This document shows positions 1 through 10,169 of a stretch of DNA of 64,000 nucleotides, piece by piece. The stretch is from an uncultured Lachnospiraceae bacterium (GTDB lineage Bacteria; Bacillota; Clostridia; Lachnospirales; Lachnospiraceae). The notes beneath the pieces are model-generated. The model was not told the DNA's origin, ran no database searches, and saw only the letters and a list, made by a program, of their open reading frames with translations. Location: NCBI GenBank assembly GCA_947169235.1, contig CAMVOY010000004.1, positions 1 through 64,000 of the forward strand, read 5' to 3'. Made by a program: the position numbers and the translations under genes. Positions within the stretch are counted from its first letter, which is position 1. Each line of letters opens with the position of its first letter.

Positions 1-819
1 AAGATAGGTGCGCACTTCCTCCATCTGCCAGGCTTTTTTAAACTTGCGATATACAATATAATAGAAAGCGTTGAAGTTTATTCCGAAAAGGATCATGAAT
101 ACGGTAATGATGTTTTGCTGCAGGATGGTATAATCCGCCATTCCTGAGTTGCGCACCGCAAAGCCTCCCGTACCGGCGGTACCGAAGGACATCGTGAACG
201 CGTCAAATACGGGCATCCCGGTGATCAGAAGTAGGATTATCTCTATACTGGTCAGTCCCATATATATGAAGTAGAGTATTCTTGCCGTGTCGCGGATGTG
301 AGGAGCGAGCTTGCCGACATCAGGTCCCGGCGACTCAGCCCTCATCAGGTTGATGGTAGACCCGCCCGCCATGGGAATGATCGCCATAAGGAAAACCAGA
401 ACGCCCATTCCGCCGATCCAGTGAGTGAACGATCTCCAGAAAATCGAAGCGTGGGAGAGTGTAGAGAGATCGGAGAGGATACTCGCGCCTGTGGTAGTAA
501 GTCCTGAAACGACCTCAAATACAGCGTTTATGAAAGACGGGATCTCGCCTGTCATGAAAAATGGCAAGCCTCCGAATATACTCAGTCCTATCCAGGAAAG
601 CGCCGTGGAAACGCAGCCCTCCTTCAGATAGAATACATTGCTCTTTGGTTTTTTTATCGTGAGAAGCAGACCGACCAGTCCGCATATACCGGCAGATATC
701 AGATAGTAGTACCATTTATCCTCCTGATGGATAAAGTCGACGATAACGGGTAACAAAAGTAACCCCGCCTCCACGCGCAGGATATATCCGACTATATATC
801 TGATGATAGAATAGTTCAT
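1..819 (-). CDS. trkH: TrkH-family potassium uptake transmembrane protein (C-terminus truncated by window edge)
   Basis: Reverse-strand translation from ATG at 819 reads MNYSIIRYIVGYILRVEAGLLLLPVIVDF...SGLTTTGASIL...HWIGGMGVLVF, typical of TrkH/KtrB pore segments; adjacent to trkA. Confidence 0.93.
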   Translation of the reverse strand, partial: MNYSIIRYIVGYILRVEAGLLLLPVIVDFIHQEDKWYYYLISAGICGLVGLLLTIKKPKSNVFYLKEGCVSTALSWIGLSIFGGLPFFMTGEIPSFINAVFEVVSGLTTTGASILSDLSTLSHASIFWRSFTHWIGGMGVLVFLMAIIPMAGGSTINLMRAESPGPDVGKLAPHIRDTARILYFIYMGLTSIEIILLLITGMPVFDAFTMSFGTAGTGGFAVRNSGMADYTILQQNIITVFMILFGINFNAFYYIVYRKFKKAWQMEEVRTYL

Positions 820-865
820 CGTAATCTCCGTAAATGCTGTATGTTTGAATGTTTCCGGCGTAAAA

Positions 866-2266
866 CTATGCCAGGATCTGATTTATATTGTCATAGCCTA
901 AGTTTGTTGATACGATCATCACTGAATCTCCGACGTGTATTCGATCGCGTCCTGATGGGATTATGATCTTGCCTTTACGATTTATGGTGGCGATGAGCAC
1001 ATTTTTCTTTATCTTCAAATCTTTCAGATGAGCCTCAGTGATCCTCGAAGCCTCCGTGATCATGAATTCTACTGCCTCAACCCTGTCGTTAAACATGTGG
1101 TAGAGTGTTTCCACATTGGAGCCCTGTGAGTTCATCAGTCCGCGTACGTAGGAGAGTATCGCTTCGGTGATGATATAGCGCGGATAGATGACCGAGCCTA
1201 AGTTCATGCCGCCGATAACTTCGCGGTAGTTTACGCGGTCGATCTTGGTAACGATCTTTACATCAGGGTTTACACGTCCGGCATGCAGAGCCAACAGGAT
1301 GTTTTCCTCGTCCATACCCGTCAGAGGGATGAAACTCTCTATATGACGGATGTTTTCCTCATGAAGGACTTCTTCGTTCGTTCCGTCGCCGTTGATGATT
1401 ATGGCTTTAGGTAAAAGCATGGAGAGCTCCTCGCATCTGGCAGCATCCTTCTCGATGATCCTGACGTCTATACCCATTTCGATAAGCTCTTTGGCAAGGA
1501 AATAAGCGCTCGTGCCTCCTCCTACGATCATGCAGTCGGCAACCTGACGGGAATCAAAGCCTATATGCTGGAAGAATGCCCGTACGTTCTCTTTTGATGA
1601 AACGAAAGAAACCCGGTCACCTTCCTCTATATGGTCATCACCCTTGGGGATGATAACCTCGTCATTTCTCTCTATAACACAGATAAGGAATGCATATGAG
1701 ATCTCTGCGCCTATCTCTGCGATGGTCTTTCCGATCAGGGGGTTTCCTTCAAAAACCTGGAACTTGACCATCTCGGCACGTCCGTGTGAAAAAGGATTGA
1801 CCTCGAGAGCGTTGGGTTGATAGAGGAGTCTGGCGATATCCTTGGCGGTTGAGAGCTCCGGATTGATAGCCATGGTGAGTCCCAGCTTCTCACGGAAGTA
1901 TGTGGCCTCTGAACTGTAATCAGGCGTGTGTACGCGTGCGAAGGTAGCACAGCTGCTGACCTCCTTGGCTACCGCGCAGCACAACAGGTTCAGCTCGTCG
2001 CTCTCTGCCACTGCGATGAGGACGTCAGCGTGAGTAATGCCCGCATCCATCAGTATACCGTAACGTGCGCCGTTTCCCACGATACCCATGACATCGTAGT
2101 AGTTGGCTATCTCATTTACGCGATCTCTGTCCTTGTCGATGATGGTGATCTCGTGGCCTTCGTTTGAAAGTCTATCCACCAGCGTTTCACCGACAGTACC
2201 GCAGCCGACTATTATGATCTCAAGTCCGTGACGATCCTGAGTCTGAAACCTGCTAAATAAGCCCAT
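866..2266 (-). CDS. trkA: Trk system potassium uptake protein TrkA (two RCK N/C units)
   Basis: 466 aa, two NAD-binding motifs (IIVGCGTVGETL; MIVGGGTSAYFLAKEL) and TrkA-C like segments. Confidence 0.95.
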   Translation of the reverse strand: MGLFSRFQTQDRHGLEIIIVGCGTVGETLVDRLSNEGHEITIIDKDRDRVNEIANYYDVMGIVGNGARYGILMDAGITHADVLIAVAESDELNLLCCAVAKEVSSCATFARVHTPDYSSEATYFREKLGLTMAINPELSTAKDIARLLYQPNALEVNPFSHGRAEMVKFQVFEGNPLIGKTIAEIGAEISYAFLICVIERNDEVIIPKGDDHIEEGDRVSFVSSKENVRAFFQHIGFDSRQVADCMIVGGGTSAYFLAKELIEMGIDVRIIEKDAARCEELSMLLPKAIIINGDGTNEEVLHEENIRHIESFIPLTGMDEENILLALHAGRVNPDVKIVTKIDRVNYREVIGGMNLGSVIYPRYIITEAILSYVRGLMNSQGSNVETLYHMFNDRVEAVEFMITEASRITEAHLKDLKIKKNVLIATINRKGKIIIPSGRDRIHVGDSVMIVSTNLGYDNINQILA

Positions 2267-2362
2267 GCATTGTGCCTCTTTCTTTCATGTTTTGTTTGAG
2301 TGTCAAAAAGTCTTTCAACACACCTATACTATACACTTTTTTGGAAAAAATGCAAGCACTAT

Positions 2363-2391
2363 TTGACATGTATAAGAAACAATGATATAAC
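2363..2391 (+). promoter_or_regulatory. sigma-A type promoter of the TetM-like gene
   Basis: TTGACA (2363-2368), 17-nt spacer, TATAAC (2386-2391); ATG at 2401. Confidence 0.7.
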
Positions 2392-2400
2392 AATAGTACT

Positions 2401-5190
2401 ATGAATAATAATATAACTGTAGGAATAATGGCTCATGTTGATGCGGGCAAGACCACGTTGTCAGAGAGCCTTTTATATGTAGCGGGTATGCTCAGAGATA
2501 TAGGACGCGTCGATCACGGTGACGCGTTTTTGGATACCTTTGCGCTGGAGAAGGAGAGAGGGATAACCATCTTCAGCAAGCAGGCTGTGATGCCGTGGGG
2601 TACTCTTGTTGATACTCCGGGGCATGTGGATTTCTCTCCCGAGGCGGAGAGAGTGCTTGGAATACTTGACTACGCCATACTGGTCATAAGCGGAACTGAC
2701 GGGATACAGGGACATACAAGAACTTTGTGGAGGCTTCTCGATGAATACGGGGTGCCTGTTTTTATTTTTGTGAACAAGATGGATCTGCCCGGAACAGATA
2801 AAGAGCAAATGATGAGAGAGTTTCTGACTGAGCTTTCCGAAGGCTGTGTGGATTTTTCATCCGTTGCGCCTATGATGGGCAGAGTAAATGATGAGAGGGT
2901 GTCCTTCCCCGATGAGATAGCAGAGACGATAGCAATGCTTGATGAGGAAGTAATGGAGAAATATCTGGAGGATGGTGAGATATCCGACCGGGATATTCGT
3001 AAGCTTATCAATGAGCGAAAGCTGTTCCCATGCTTCTTTGGAGCGGCTTTAAGGTCCGAGGGCGTAGAGGAGTTCTATAATGGGTTGTGTAGATATACAG
3101 AGAATATATGTGGAGAAGATGAAAGCGAAAGGGAAAAATTAAAAAAAGACTTATTCTCTGCAAGAGTTTTCAAGATTTCCAGGGATGACAAAGGAGCTCG
3201 CTTGACGCATATCCGCGTGTTCTCGGGAATTCTGACCCCTAAGACCGAGCTGCAAATTAAAACTGCAACTAACAAATTGCCATCAGATGGTGCCGGTGTA
3301 AATGATGATGCTGAAAAAGTGGTATTCGAGAAGGTTGATCAGATACGCAGGTACTCCGGTGAGAAGTATGAGCTTTTAAACGAGGCAGGACCGGATATGG
3401 TCTGTGCTCTGACAGGTCTGAAGAACACTTATCCGGGGCAGGGACTCGGAGAAATGGATGATATGGAGGAGCCTGTTTTGGCGCCGGTGCTGAATTACAG
3501 GATGATACTTCCGGAGTCTGTAAGTGTCCTGACATTTTTACCGAGGCTTAGGGAGCTCGAGGAGGAGATGCCTGAGCTCCATGTGTCCGTCGAAAAGGGC
3601 GCAGTGACGATAGACGGTGATAACGCTGAGGCTGATGCCGATCAGATACACGTCCGGGTCATGGGGCAGGTGCAGACCGAGATCCTAAAGGAGGTTATCC
3701 GTGAGCGATATGGCGTGGAAGTTGGCTTCGGGCAGGCGCAGATAGTCTACAAAGAGACCGTGTCTGAGCCTGTCGAAGGGATCGGTCATTACGAGCCGCT
3801 GAAACACTATGCGGAGGTGCATGTGGCGATAGAGCCACTGCCGCCGGGGAGCGGTGTGGTCGCGGATATGTGCGTTTCCACGGATGAGCTGGATCTGAAC
3901 TGGCAGAGACTTATCGTGACGCATATCCTGGAGAGGGAGCATCCGGGTGTACTCATCGGAGCGCCACTTACGGACGTCAGAATATCGGTTATCGGCGGTC
4001 GGGCACACATAAAGCATACAGAGGGCGGTGATTTCCGTCAGGCAACCTACAGAGCCATACGTATGGGCCTGATGAAGGCTTGCTGCAGAGTTCTGGAGCC
4101 GTATTACGATTTCAGACTGAGCGTGCCCGTGGAGCAGGTGGGGCGCGCGATGACGGATATAGAGAGGATGTGCGGATCGTTTACGCTGGCAGATGATATA
4201 CAAACAGGCTCTCAAAGCGGCACCAGGTCCGTGTCCGTTCTGGTCGGTCGCGCTCCTGTCGTCACTATGCAGGATTATGCGCGTGAGGTCACGGCTTATA
4301 CGGGTGGACAGGGGGAGCTGAGTCTGAGCTTCCACGGATATCTGCCGGCGCACAATGAAAAAGAGCTCAGGGATTCCATCGGTTATGACCCGGAGTCTGA
4401 TACCGCAAATCTGCCCGGATCCGTGTTCTGCGAGCATGGCGCGGGGTTCTATGTGCCGTGGGATGAGGTGGAAGAAAAAGCTCACGTACATACCGGCTGG
4501 AAGCCCGGCAATATCGTCAGGGGAGATGACGGAGAGGTCAGATATGACGGTGAGAGTCGTGATATTTTTGATAAAGAGAGTAACGAGACGTATCGCCTGA
4601 GGATGATGGATGAGGCGCTTGGCGTCGAGGAGATAGATTCGATCCTTGATCAGGCGACTAATGCAAACAGGAGGGCGCCAAAGAGGTCTTTAAGGAGAGC
4701 GAGAGAAAAGACCGTGAGGAGGGCGGCGAAGCCCGTGGGAGAGGCGAAGCCCAAAAAGAAGCGCGAAAAGATCGGGGATTATCTTTTGGTGGATGGCTAC
4801 AATGTGATCCATGCATGGAAGGAGTTATCGGAGCTTGCGAAGGATGATATGGAGATGGCCAGGGGCAGGCTTTGCGATATCCTTTGTGACTATCAGGGGT
4901 ACAGCGGTCGTGATGTGATACTGGTCTTTGATGCTTACCGTGTGGCGTCGCATGCTACAGAGACTTTTGATTATCACAATATCCATGTGGTGTATACCAA
5001 AACGGCGGAAACGGCAGATCAGTATATCGAGAAGTTTTCCGTGGAAAAGGCGGACCGGTATCATGTTACGGTGGTGACCTCAGACGGACTCGAGCAGATC
5101 ATTATCCGCGGAGCGGGAGCGCATCTTCTGTCGGCAAGGGACTTTGAGGCAGAGGTTTCATCCGCTAAGGACGGGGCATTTTTACATTGA
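2401..5190 (+). CDS. TetM-like/EF-G-like ribosomal GTPase fused to C-terminal YacP/Rae1-type NYN nuclease domain
   Basis: AHVDAGKTTL, DTPGHVDF and NKMD GTPase motifs; EF-G domain IV/V-like middle; C-terminus KIGDYLLVDGYNVIHAW...DVILVFDAYRV...VVTSDGLEQIIIRGAGA matches NYN/YacP. Confidence 0.9.
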   Translation: MNNNITVGIMAHVDAGKTTLSESLLYVAGMLRDIGRVDHGDAFLDTFALEKERGITIFSKQAVMPWGTLVDTPGHVDFSPEAERVLGILDYAILVISGTDGIQGHTRTLWRLLDEYGVPVFIFVNKMDLPGTDKEQMMREFLTELSEGCVDFSSVAPMMGRVNDERVSFPDEIAETIAMLDEEVMEKYLEDGEISDRDIRKLINERKLFPCFFGAALRSEGVEEFYNGLCRYTENICGEDESEREKLKKDLFSARVFKISRDDKGARLTHIRVFSGILTPKTELQIKTATNKLPSDGAGVNDDAEKVVFEKVDQIRRYSGEKYELLNEAGPDMVCALTGLKNTYPGQGLGEMDDMEEPVLAPVLNYRMILPESVSVLTFLPRLRELEEEMPELHVSVEKGAVTIDGDNAEADADQIHVRVMGQVQTEILKEVIRERYGVEVGFGQAQIVYKETVSEPVEGIGHYEPLKHYAEVHVAIEPLPPGSGVVADMCVSTDELDLNWQRLIVTHILEREHPGVLIGAPLTDVRISVIGGRAHIKHTEGGDFRQATYRAIRMGLMKACCRVLEPYYDFRLSVPVEQVGRAMTDIERMCGSFTLADDIQTGSQSGTRSVSVLVGRAPVVTMQDYAREVTAYTGGQGELSLSFHGYLPAHNEKELRDSIGYDPESDTANLPGSVFCEHGAGFYVPWDEVEEKAHVHTGWKPGNIVRGDDGEVRYDGESRDIFDKESNETYRLRMMDEALGVEEIDSILDQATNANRRAPKRSLRRAREKTVRRAAKPVGEAKPKKKREKIGDYLLVDGYNVIHAWKELSELAKDDMEMARGRLCDILCDYQGYSGRDVILVFDAYRVASHATETFDYHNIHVVYTKTAETADQYIEKFSVEKADRYHVTVVTSDGLEQIIIRGAGAHLLSARDFEAEVSSAKDGAFLH

Positions 5191-5269
5191 CGTCATATAT
5201 TACAATATGATATAATACTTTTTGTGTTTTCACGAAAACAACGTTATTTCGTAATTCAGGAGGCGTATC

Positions 5270-7534
5270 ATGGTCAGCGAAATCTGTCAGAAGCTCTACA
5301 AGCGCGACATCAACAAATGTACGGACGAGGAGGTTTATATCGCCCTTTTGCATCTGGTGAAGCGCGAAGCAAAGAAAAAGGAGGTCGCTCTTTCAAAGGA
5401 GAAGAAGAAGCTCTACTACATCTCAGCAGAGTTTCTCATCGGCCGCGTGATCGGAAACAACCTGATCAATCTCGGTCTGTGGAGCGAGGTGAGGAAAGAG
5501 CTTCGTATCAAGGGCAAATCCCTTGCGAATATATTGGAGAGAGAGCCTGAGCCGTCGCTCGGAAACGGTGGACTCGGTCGTCTCGCAGCGTGCTTCCTTG
5601 ACTCCATCGCAACGCTGGGGTTACCGGGAGACGGAATCGGTCTTTGCTACCATGAGGGTCTTTTTTATCAGAAATTCAAGCGCAACCGTCAGATGGAGTA
5701 CCCCAACGCATGGCGTGAAAAAAGGTCGGTGCTCGGCAGGAGCGTAAAAAAGTATCCGGTGAGCTTTGGCGGATTTACGGTAAATGCCGTGATGTATGAC
5801 ATACTGATCACCGGCTATGAGAACCGCACGAACCGTCTGCACCTTTTTGATCTCGATTCTGTGGATCCTTCCATCATCAAAAAGGGTATCGACTTTGACA
5901 AGACGAATATCAGAAAAAATCTCACGCTGTTTTTGTATCCGGATGACAGTGATGATGCCGGCAGACTTCTAAGAGTTTATCAGCAGTATTTCATGGTCAG
6001 CGCGGGTGCGCAGTTTATAATAGACGAGGCCAGAGCCAGAGGTTCGAACCTGCATGATCTCGCTGATTATGTAGCTATTCAGATCAATGATACGCATCCT
6101 TCGATGGTGATCCCGGAGCTCATAAGGCTTCTGATGGAAGAAAACGATATGACATGGGAAGAGGCGACGAAGATCGTTACCGACATCTGTGCATATACGA
6201 ACCACACGATACTTGCAGAGGCACTTGAGAAATGGCCGAAGAGCTTTATCAAGAAGGTTGCTCCGCAGCTCGTGCCGATCATCGAGCGCCTCGATAAGGA
6301 TGTCAGAAAGAAATACGACAACCCTGATCTCGCCATCATCGACAATGAGAAGCGCATCCATATGGCAAAGATGGATATGCATTTCAGTCACAGCATCAAC
6401 GGCGTGGCAGCGCTTCATACCGAGATCCTGAAGAATACCGAGCTCCATGACTTTTATGAGATCTATCCTGAAAAGTTCAACAATAAAACAAACGGTATCA
6501 CGTTCCGCAGGTGGCTCATGGAGTGCAACCGTCCGCTGACTCACTTCCTCGACGAGGTGATAGGACCGGGTTATAAAAAAGACGCGACTGAGCTCAAGAA
6601 TCTCATGAATCACATCGATGAGGACCGTACGATGAAAAAGATCCTTGAGATCAAAAGAAAGAAAAAGCTCGAGCTCACTTACTATCTGCGCCATGCGATG
6701 AGAGTGGATGTGGATCCGAACTCGATTTTTGACATCCAGGTAAAGCGTCTGCATGAGTACAAGCGCCAGCAGCTCAACTGCCTGTATGTGATCAGAAAGT
6801 ATCTCGAGATCAAGCGCGGCAAAAGGCCGAACCGCAAGATAACCGTTATCTTCGGAGCAAAGGCTGCGCCGGCATATACGATAGCAAAGGACATCATCCA
6901 TCTGATCCTCTGTCTGCAGAAGCTGATAGAGAAGGACAAGGAAGTTCGTCCGTATCTCCAGGTCGTGATGCTTGAGAACTACAATGTGACGTTGGCAGAA
7001 CGCGTTATCCCTGCCTGCGATATCTCGGAGCAGATATCGTTAGCTTCACAGGAGGCATCCGGTACCGGAAACATGAAGTTTATGCTTAACGGAGCTGTAA
7101 CACTCGGAACCGAGGACGGAGCCAATGTTGAGATACACGAGCTTGTCGGTGATGACAACATATATATATTCGGAGAGGATTCGCAGACGGTCATCGATCG
7201 TTATGCGAGAGGTGATTATCGTTCGATCGACTACTATGGCAAGAATCCGATCCTTAAGGAGTGCGTTGATTTCATCGTGTCGAAGCCGATGCTTAAGATC
7301 GGAGACAAAAAGCATCTGGGACGTCTTTATAACGAGCTTCTCAGCAAGGATTGGTTTATGACATTCCCGGATTTTGACTCCTATTGCAAGACGAGAGAGA
7401 AGGCTTACAGTGATTATGAGGATCGTCGCGGATGGGCGAAGAAGATGATCGCGAATATTGCCAATGCGGGGTATTTTTCGTCGGATAGGACCATAGAGCA
7501 GTATAATGACGATATATGGAAGCTTGAAAAATAA
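5270..7534 (+). CDS. glgP: glycogen/starch phosphorylase
   Basis: 754 aa; [36 protein letters not shown]-like motif ([30 protein letters not shown]). Confidence 0.96.
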   Translation: MVSEICQKLYKRDINKCTDEEVYIALLHLVKREAKKKEVALSKEKKKLYYISAEFLIGRVIGNNLINLGLWSEVRKELRIKGKSLANILEREPEPSLGNGGLGRLAACFLDSIATLGLPGDGIGLCYHEGLFYQKFKRNRQMEYPNAWREKRSVLGRSVKKYPVSFGGFTVNAVMYDILITGYENRTNRLHLFDLDSVDPSIIKKGIDFDKTNIRKNLTLFLYPDDSDDAGRLLRVYQQYFMVSAGAQFIIDEARARGSNLHDLADYVAIQINDTHPSMVIPELIRLLMEENDMTWEEATKIVTDICAYTNHTILAEALEKWPKSFIKKVAPQLVPIIERLDKDVRKKYDNPDLAIIDNEKRIHMAKMDMHFSHSINGVAALHTEILKNTELHDFYEIYPEKFNNKTNGITFRRWLMECNRPLTHFLDEVIGPGYKKDATELKNLMNHIDEDRTMKKILEIKRKKKLELTYYLRHAMRVDVDPNSIFDIQVKRLHEYKRQQLNCLYVIRKYLEIKRGKRPNRKITVIFGAKAAPAYTIAKDIIHLILCLQKLIEKDKEVRPYLQVVMLENYNVTLAERVIPACDISEQISLASQEASGTGNMKFMLNGAVTLGTEDGANVEIHELVGDDNIYIFGEDSQTVIDRYARGDYRSIDYYGKNPILKECVDFIVSKPMLKIGDKKHLGRLYNELLSKDWFMTFPDFDSYCKTREKAYSDYEDRRGWAKKMIANIANAGYFSSDRTIEQYNDDIWKLEK

Positions 7535-7551
7535 GTTGTATGAAGGCATAC

Positions 7552-7687
7552 GGGAGTTTCTTTAGAAATGCGCGATGACACGCTTGCGCTTTTTTATCAT
7601 ACGTCACGTTGCACGCATGCAAAAGACGCATGCTGCGCAACGACGTATGATAGACATTCATCGCGCTGATTTCTTTAAGAAACTCCC
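7552..7687 (+). repeat. structured intergenic palindromic element, copy A
   Basis: gggagtttctttagaaat.gcgcgatga.CACGCTTGCGCTTTTT.tatcatacgt.CA.cgttgc.AC.gcatgc.AAAAGAC.gcatgc.TGC.gcaacg.acgtatgata.GACAT.tcatcgcgc.TG.atttctttaagaaactccc. Confidence 0.85.
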
Positions 7688-7719
7688 TTTTTATGTGCTT
7701 CAATTCAAGTTCAGAGGGA

Positions 7720-7864
7720 GTCTCTCATAGAAACTGGCATGAGGGATGTGTCGAGAACGTTGGTGCGTAGGCGAGGTCAGAAAACTCGAAGAGTTTTCTC
7801 GAGCCATGCACCACTACGTTCTCGAAAAAAGCGCAAGCGGGCCCTCACGCGTTTCATGAGAGAC
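7720..7864 (-). repeat. structured intergenic palindromic element, copy E (inverted, expanded apical hairpin)
   Basis: Reverse complement: gtctctcatgaaac.gcgtgaggg.CCCGCTTGCGCTTTTTT.cgagaacgt.AG.tggtgc.AT.ggctcgagaaaactcttcgagttttctgacctcgcc.TAC.gcacca.acgttctcg.ACACAT.ccctcatgc.CA.gtttctatgagagac. Confidence 0.8.
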
Positions 7865-7933
7865 GACCGCTTGTCTTTAAGAATCATCAACTGAAGTTGG
7901 AATAACGTATAAATAAGAAAAATGAAAAAGGAC

Positions 7934-7988
7934 TTGACCGATGGTCATTTTTGTGTTAGACTAGTCTACGAAAAATGACCGGTAGTCA
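7934..7988 (+). promoter_or_regulatory. promoter overlapped by two TGAC-N5-GTCA operators, probably for the TetR regulator encoded at 12330
   Basis: TTGACC (7934-7939), 17 nt, TAGACT (7957-7962); palindromes TGACCGATGGTCA (7935-7947) and TGACCGGTAGTCA (7976-7988). Confidence 0.65.
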
Positions 7989-8017
7989 AGTTTTTTTATT
8001 GTCAGGAGGAAGAAAAA

Positions 8018-10096
8018 GTGGGTGTTAAGTATGGTAGATTTATTGCGAAGCACAGGGTGCTGATCATCATTATCGCAATAATTCTGTTGATCCCGGCGGG
8101 GATCGGCTACATCTCAACAAGGATCAATTATGACGTGCTCAGCTACCTGCCAAATAGTCTTGAGACGGTTTACGGTCAGGACGTCATGGTGGATGAGTTC
8201 GGAATGGGAGCCTTCTCGATGGTCATCGTCGAGGGGATGGAGAACAAGGATGTTCAGAAGCTGAAGAAGGAAATTGAGAAGGTAGAGCATGTAAAGGAAG
8301 TTCTCTGGTATGACGATGCACTTGATATCACGGTGCCCGTAGAGATGCTGCCGGAGGAACTTAGAAATGCTCTGTTTACCGATGACGCGACCATGATGAT
8401 CGCTCTTTTCGATAAAACGACATCGGATGAGACGACGATGGAAGCGATCCAGGGAATCCGAGATACCGTAAAGGATCAGGCGTTTGTCAGTGGTATGGCT
8501 GCGATCACGACGGATATCAAGGCGATCGCACTTCACGAGATGCCGATCTATGTGGTTGTAGCGGTTATACTTACATTGATCATATTGCTGATCACCATGG
8601 ATTCGTTTATCACGGGTTTCATCTTCCTTGGAGGTATAGGATTTGCCGTTATATATAACATGGGAAGCAATGTTTTCATGGGGCAGATATCATATCTGAC
8701 TCAGGCGATAGCGGCGATACTTCAGCTGGGTGTTACGATGGACTACTCCATATTCCTTCTGGAGAGCTATAGGGAGAATAAGGAAAGATTCCCCGGCGAC
8801 AATCAGCGTGCCATGGCTCATGCGATATCGAATACGCTTATTTCCGTTACCAGTAGCTCGGTAACGACTATTGCGGGATTCTTGGCACTGTGCTTTATGA
8901 CGTTCGGACTTGGTATGGATATGGGAATCGTCATGGCGAAGGGTGTCGTGATGGGAGTGCTCGTGTGCATAACATTTTTGCCGGCACTCGTGCTGTGCTG
9001 TGACAAAGCGATCGAGAAGACATCGCACAGAAGCTTTTTGCCATCGTTTAAGCGTACTTCAAAGGTCATAACTAAGGGATGGGTAGTTCTGTTTATCCTG
9101 TTTCTGGTGGTACTGCCGGTGGCATGGTACGGAAACGCGAATTACCATACAGCATACGGAATCGCTGATTCGCTGCCGCAGGACCTCGACAGTGCGATAG
9201 CGAACCACAAGCTCAATGATGAGTTCCATATGAACAACATGCATATCCTTATGCTGCCAAGTGATATGGATGCAAAGACTAAGAAGGAGATCAACTCACA
9301 GATCAAAAAGCTCGACGGAGTCAAGTGGGTGCTCGGTATCAGCTCTTTAGTTGGAGAGAAGCTGCCGGAGGCCATGATACCTGACAGGCTCAGGGAGAAG
9401 CTGGTTGGAAAGGAACATGAGATAGAGTTTATCTGCTCGAATTACAGGACATCTTCCGACGAGGTCAACAAGCAGGTCGGTGAGATAAACGATATAATCA
9501 AAAAGGTGGATGAACGTGCGATGATCATAGGAGAGGCGCCTTTGACGAAGGACCTCAGAGAGACGACCATCGTTGATATACGAAACGTTAATATCATATC
9601 AATAGGATTTATTTTCCTGATCATCCTGTTGACGTTCAGATCGATAATCCTGCCTGTGATACTCGTGGCAGTTATCGAGCTTGCGATACTTATCAATATG
9701 GGTATACCGTTCTATCTGGGGACGGATGTATCATTCGTGGCAAGTATCGTTATAGGTACTATTCAGCTCGGATCGACCGTCGATTATGCGATACTGATGA
9801 CGAGTCGGTACAGGACCGAGAGACTATATAGGGAGAAGACGAAACGAGAGGCGATAGCGATAGCGCATCTGACATCGTTTAAGTCGATACTTACATCGGG
9901 TCTGATCATGTTTGCTGCAACCTTTGGTGTGTCGCTTGTGACAAACATCGAACTCATCGATTCGATCTGCTCTATGCTTGCGCGTGGAGCTCTGATCTCG
10001 ACAGCATGCGTGCTTTTGTTCCTGCCTGCACTTCTGATGGTATTTGACAAGATCATCTGCAGGCTGACATGGACGATGCGAAGAGTTAATTGGTAA
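8018..10096 (+). CDS. MMPL/RND-family transporter
   Basis: 692 aa from GTG after AGGAGG; two sets of TM bundles with large extracytoplasmic loops (MDYSIFLLESYRENK; STVDYAILMTSRYRTE). Confidence 0.9.
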   Translation: MGVKYGRFIAKHRVLIIIIAIILLIPAGIGYISTRINYDVLSYLPNSLETVYGQDVMVDEFGMGAFSMVIVEGMENKDVQKLKKEIEKVEHVKEVLWYDDALDITVPVEMLPEELRNALFTDDATMMIALFDKTTSDETTMEAIQGIRDTVKDQAFVSGMAAITTDIKAIALHEMPIYVVVAVILTLIILLITMDSFITGFIFLGGIGFAVIYNMGSNVFMGQISYLTQAIAAILQLGVTMDYSIFLLESYRENKERFPGDNQRAMAHAISNTLISVTSSSVTTIAGFLALCFMTFGLGMDMGIVMAKGVVMGVLVCITFLPALVLCCDKAIEKTSHRSFLPSFKRTSKVITKGWVVLFILFLVVLPVAWYGNANYHTAYGIADSLPQDLDSAIANHKLNDEFHMNNMHILMLPSDMDAKTKKEINSQIKKLDGVKWVLGISSLVGEKLPEAMIPDRLREKLVGKEHEIEFICSNYRTSSDEVNKQVGEINDIIKKVDERAMIIGEAPLTKDLRETTIVDIRNVNIISIGFIFLIILLTFRSIILPVILVAVIELAILINMGIPFYLGTDVSFVASIVIGTIQLGSTVDYAILMTSRYRTERLYREKTKREAIAIAHLTSFKSILTSGLIMFAATFGVSLVTNIELIDSICSMLARGALISTACVLLFLPALLMVFDKIICRLTWTMRRVNW

Positions 10097-10169
10097 GTAG
10101 CAAAAAGAATGTGAAAGTATTGATCATATAGATCGCATTTGTTAGTACAAAAGAAATGGAGGAAGCGAC

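Noticed and set aside
3685-4491. 268-aa minus-strand ORF inside the TetM-like gene
   Set aside because: Shadow ORF opposite a well-supported coding sequence; translation shows no recognisable domain and has biased His/Arg composition.
2401-4620. Tetracycline resistance determinant
   Set aside because: GTPase and overall family match, but the domain IV loop differs from Tet(M)/Tet(O) and resistance cannot be claimed from sequence alone.
5969-6901. 310-aa minus-strand ORF opposite glgP
   Set aside because: Antisense frame of a clear glycogen phosphorylase; no independent RBS or family motif.
7591-7596. T-run in the structured elements as a Rho-independent terminator
   Set aside because: The T-run follows only a tiny CGC-TT-GCG motif and lies inside the 5' internal loop of a much larger conserved fold, so a standard terminator does not explain the element.
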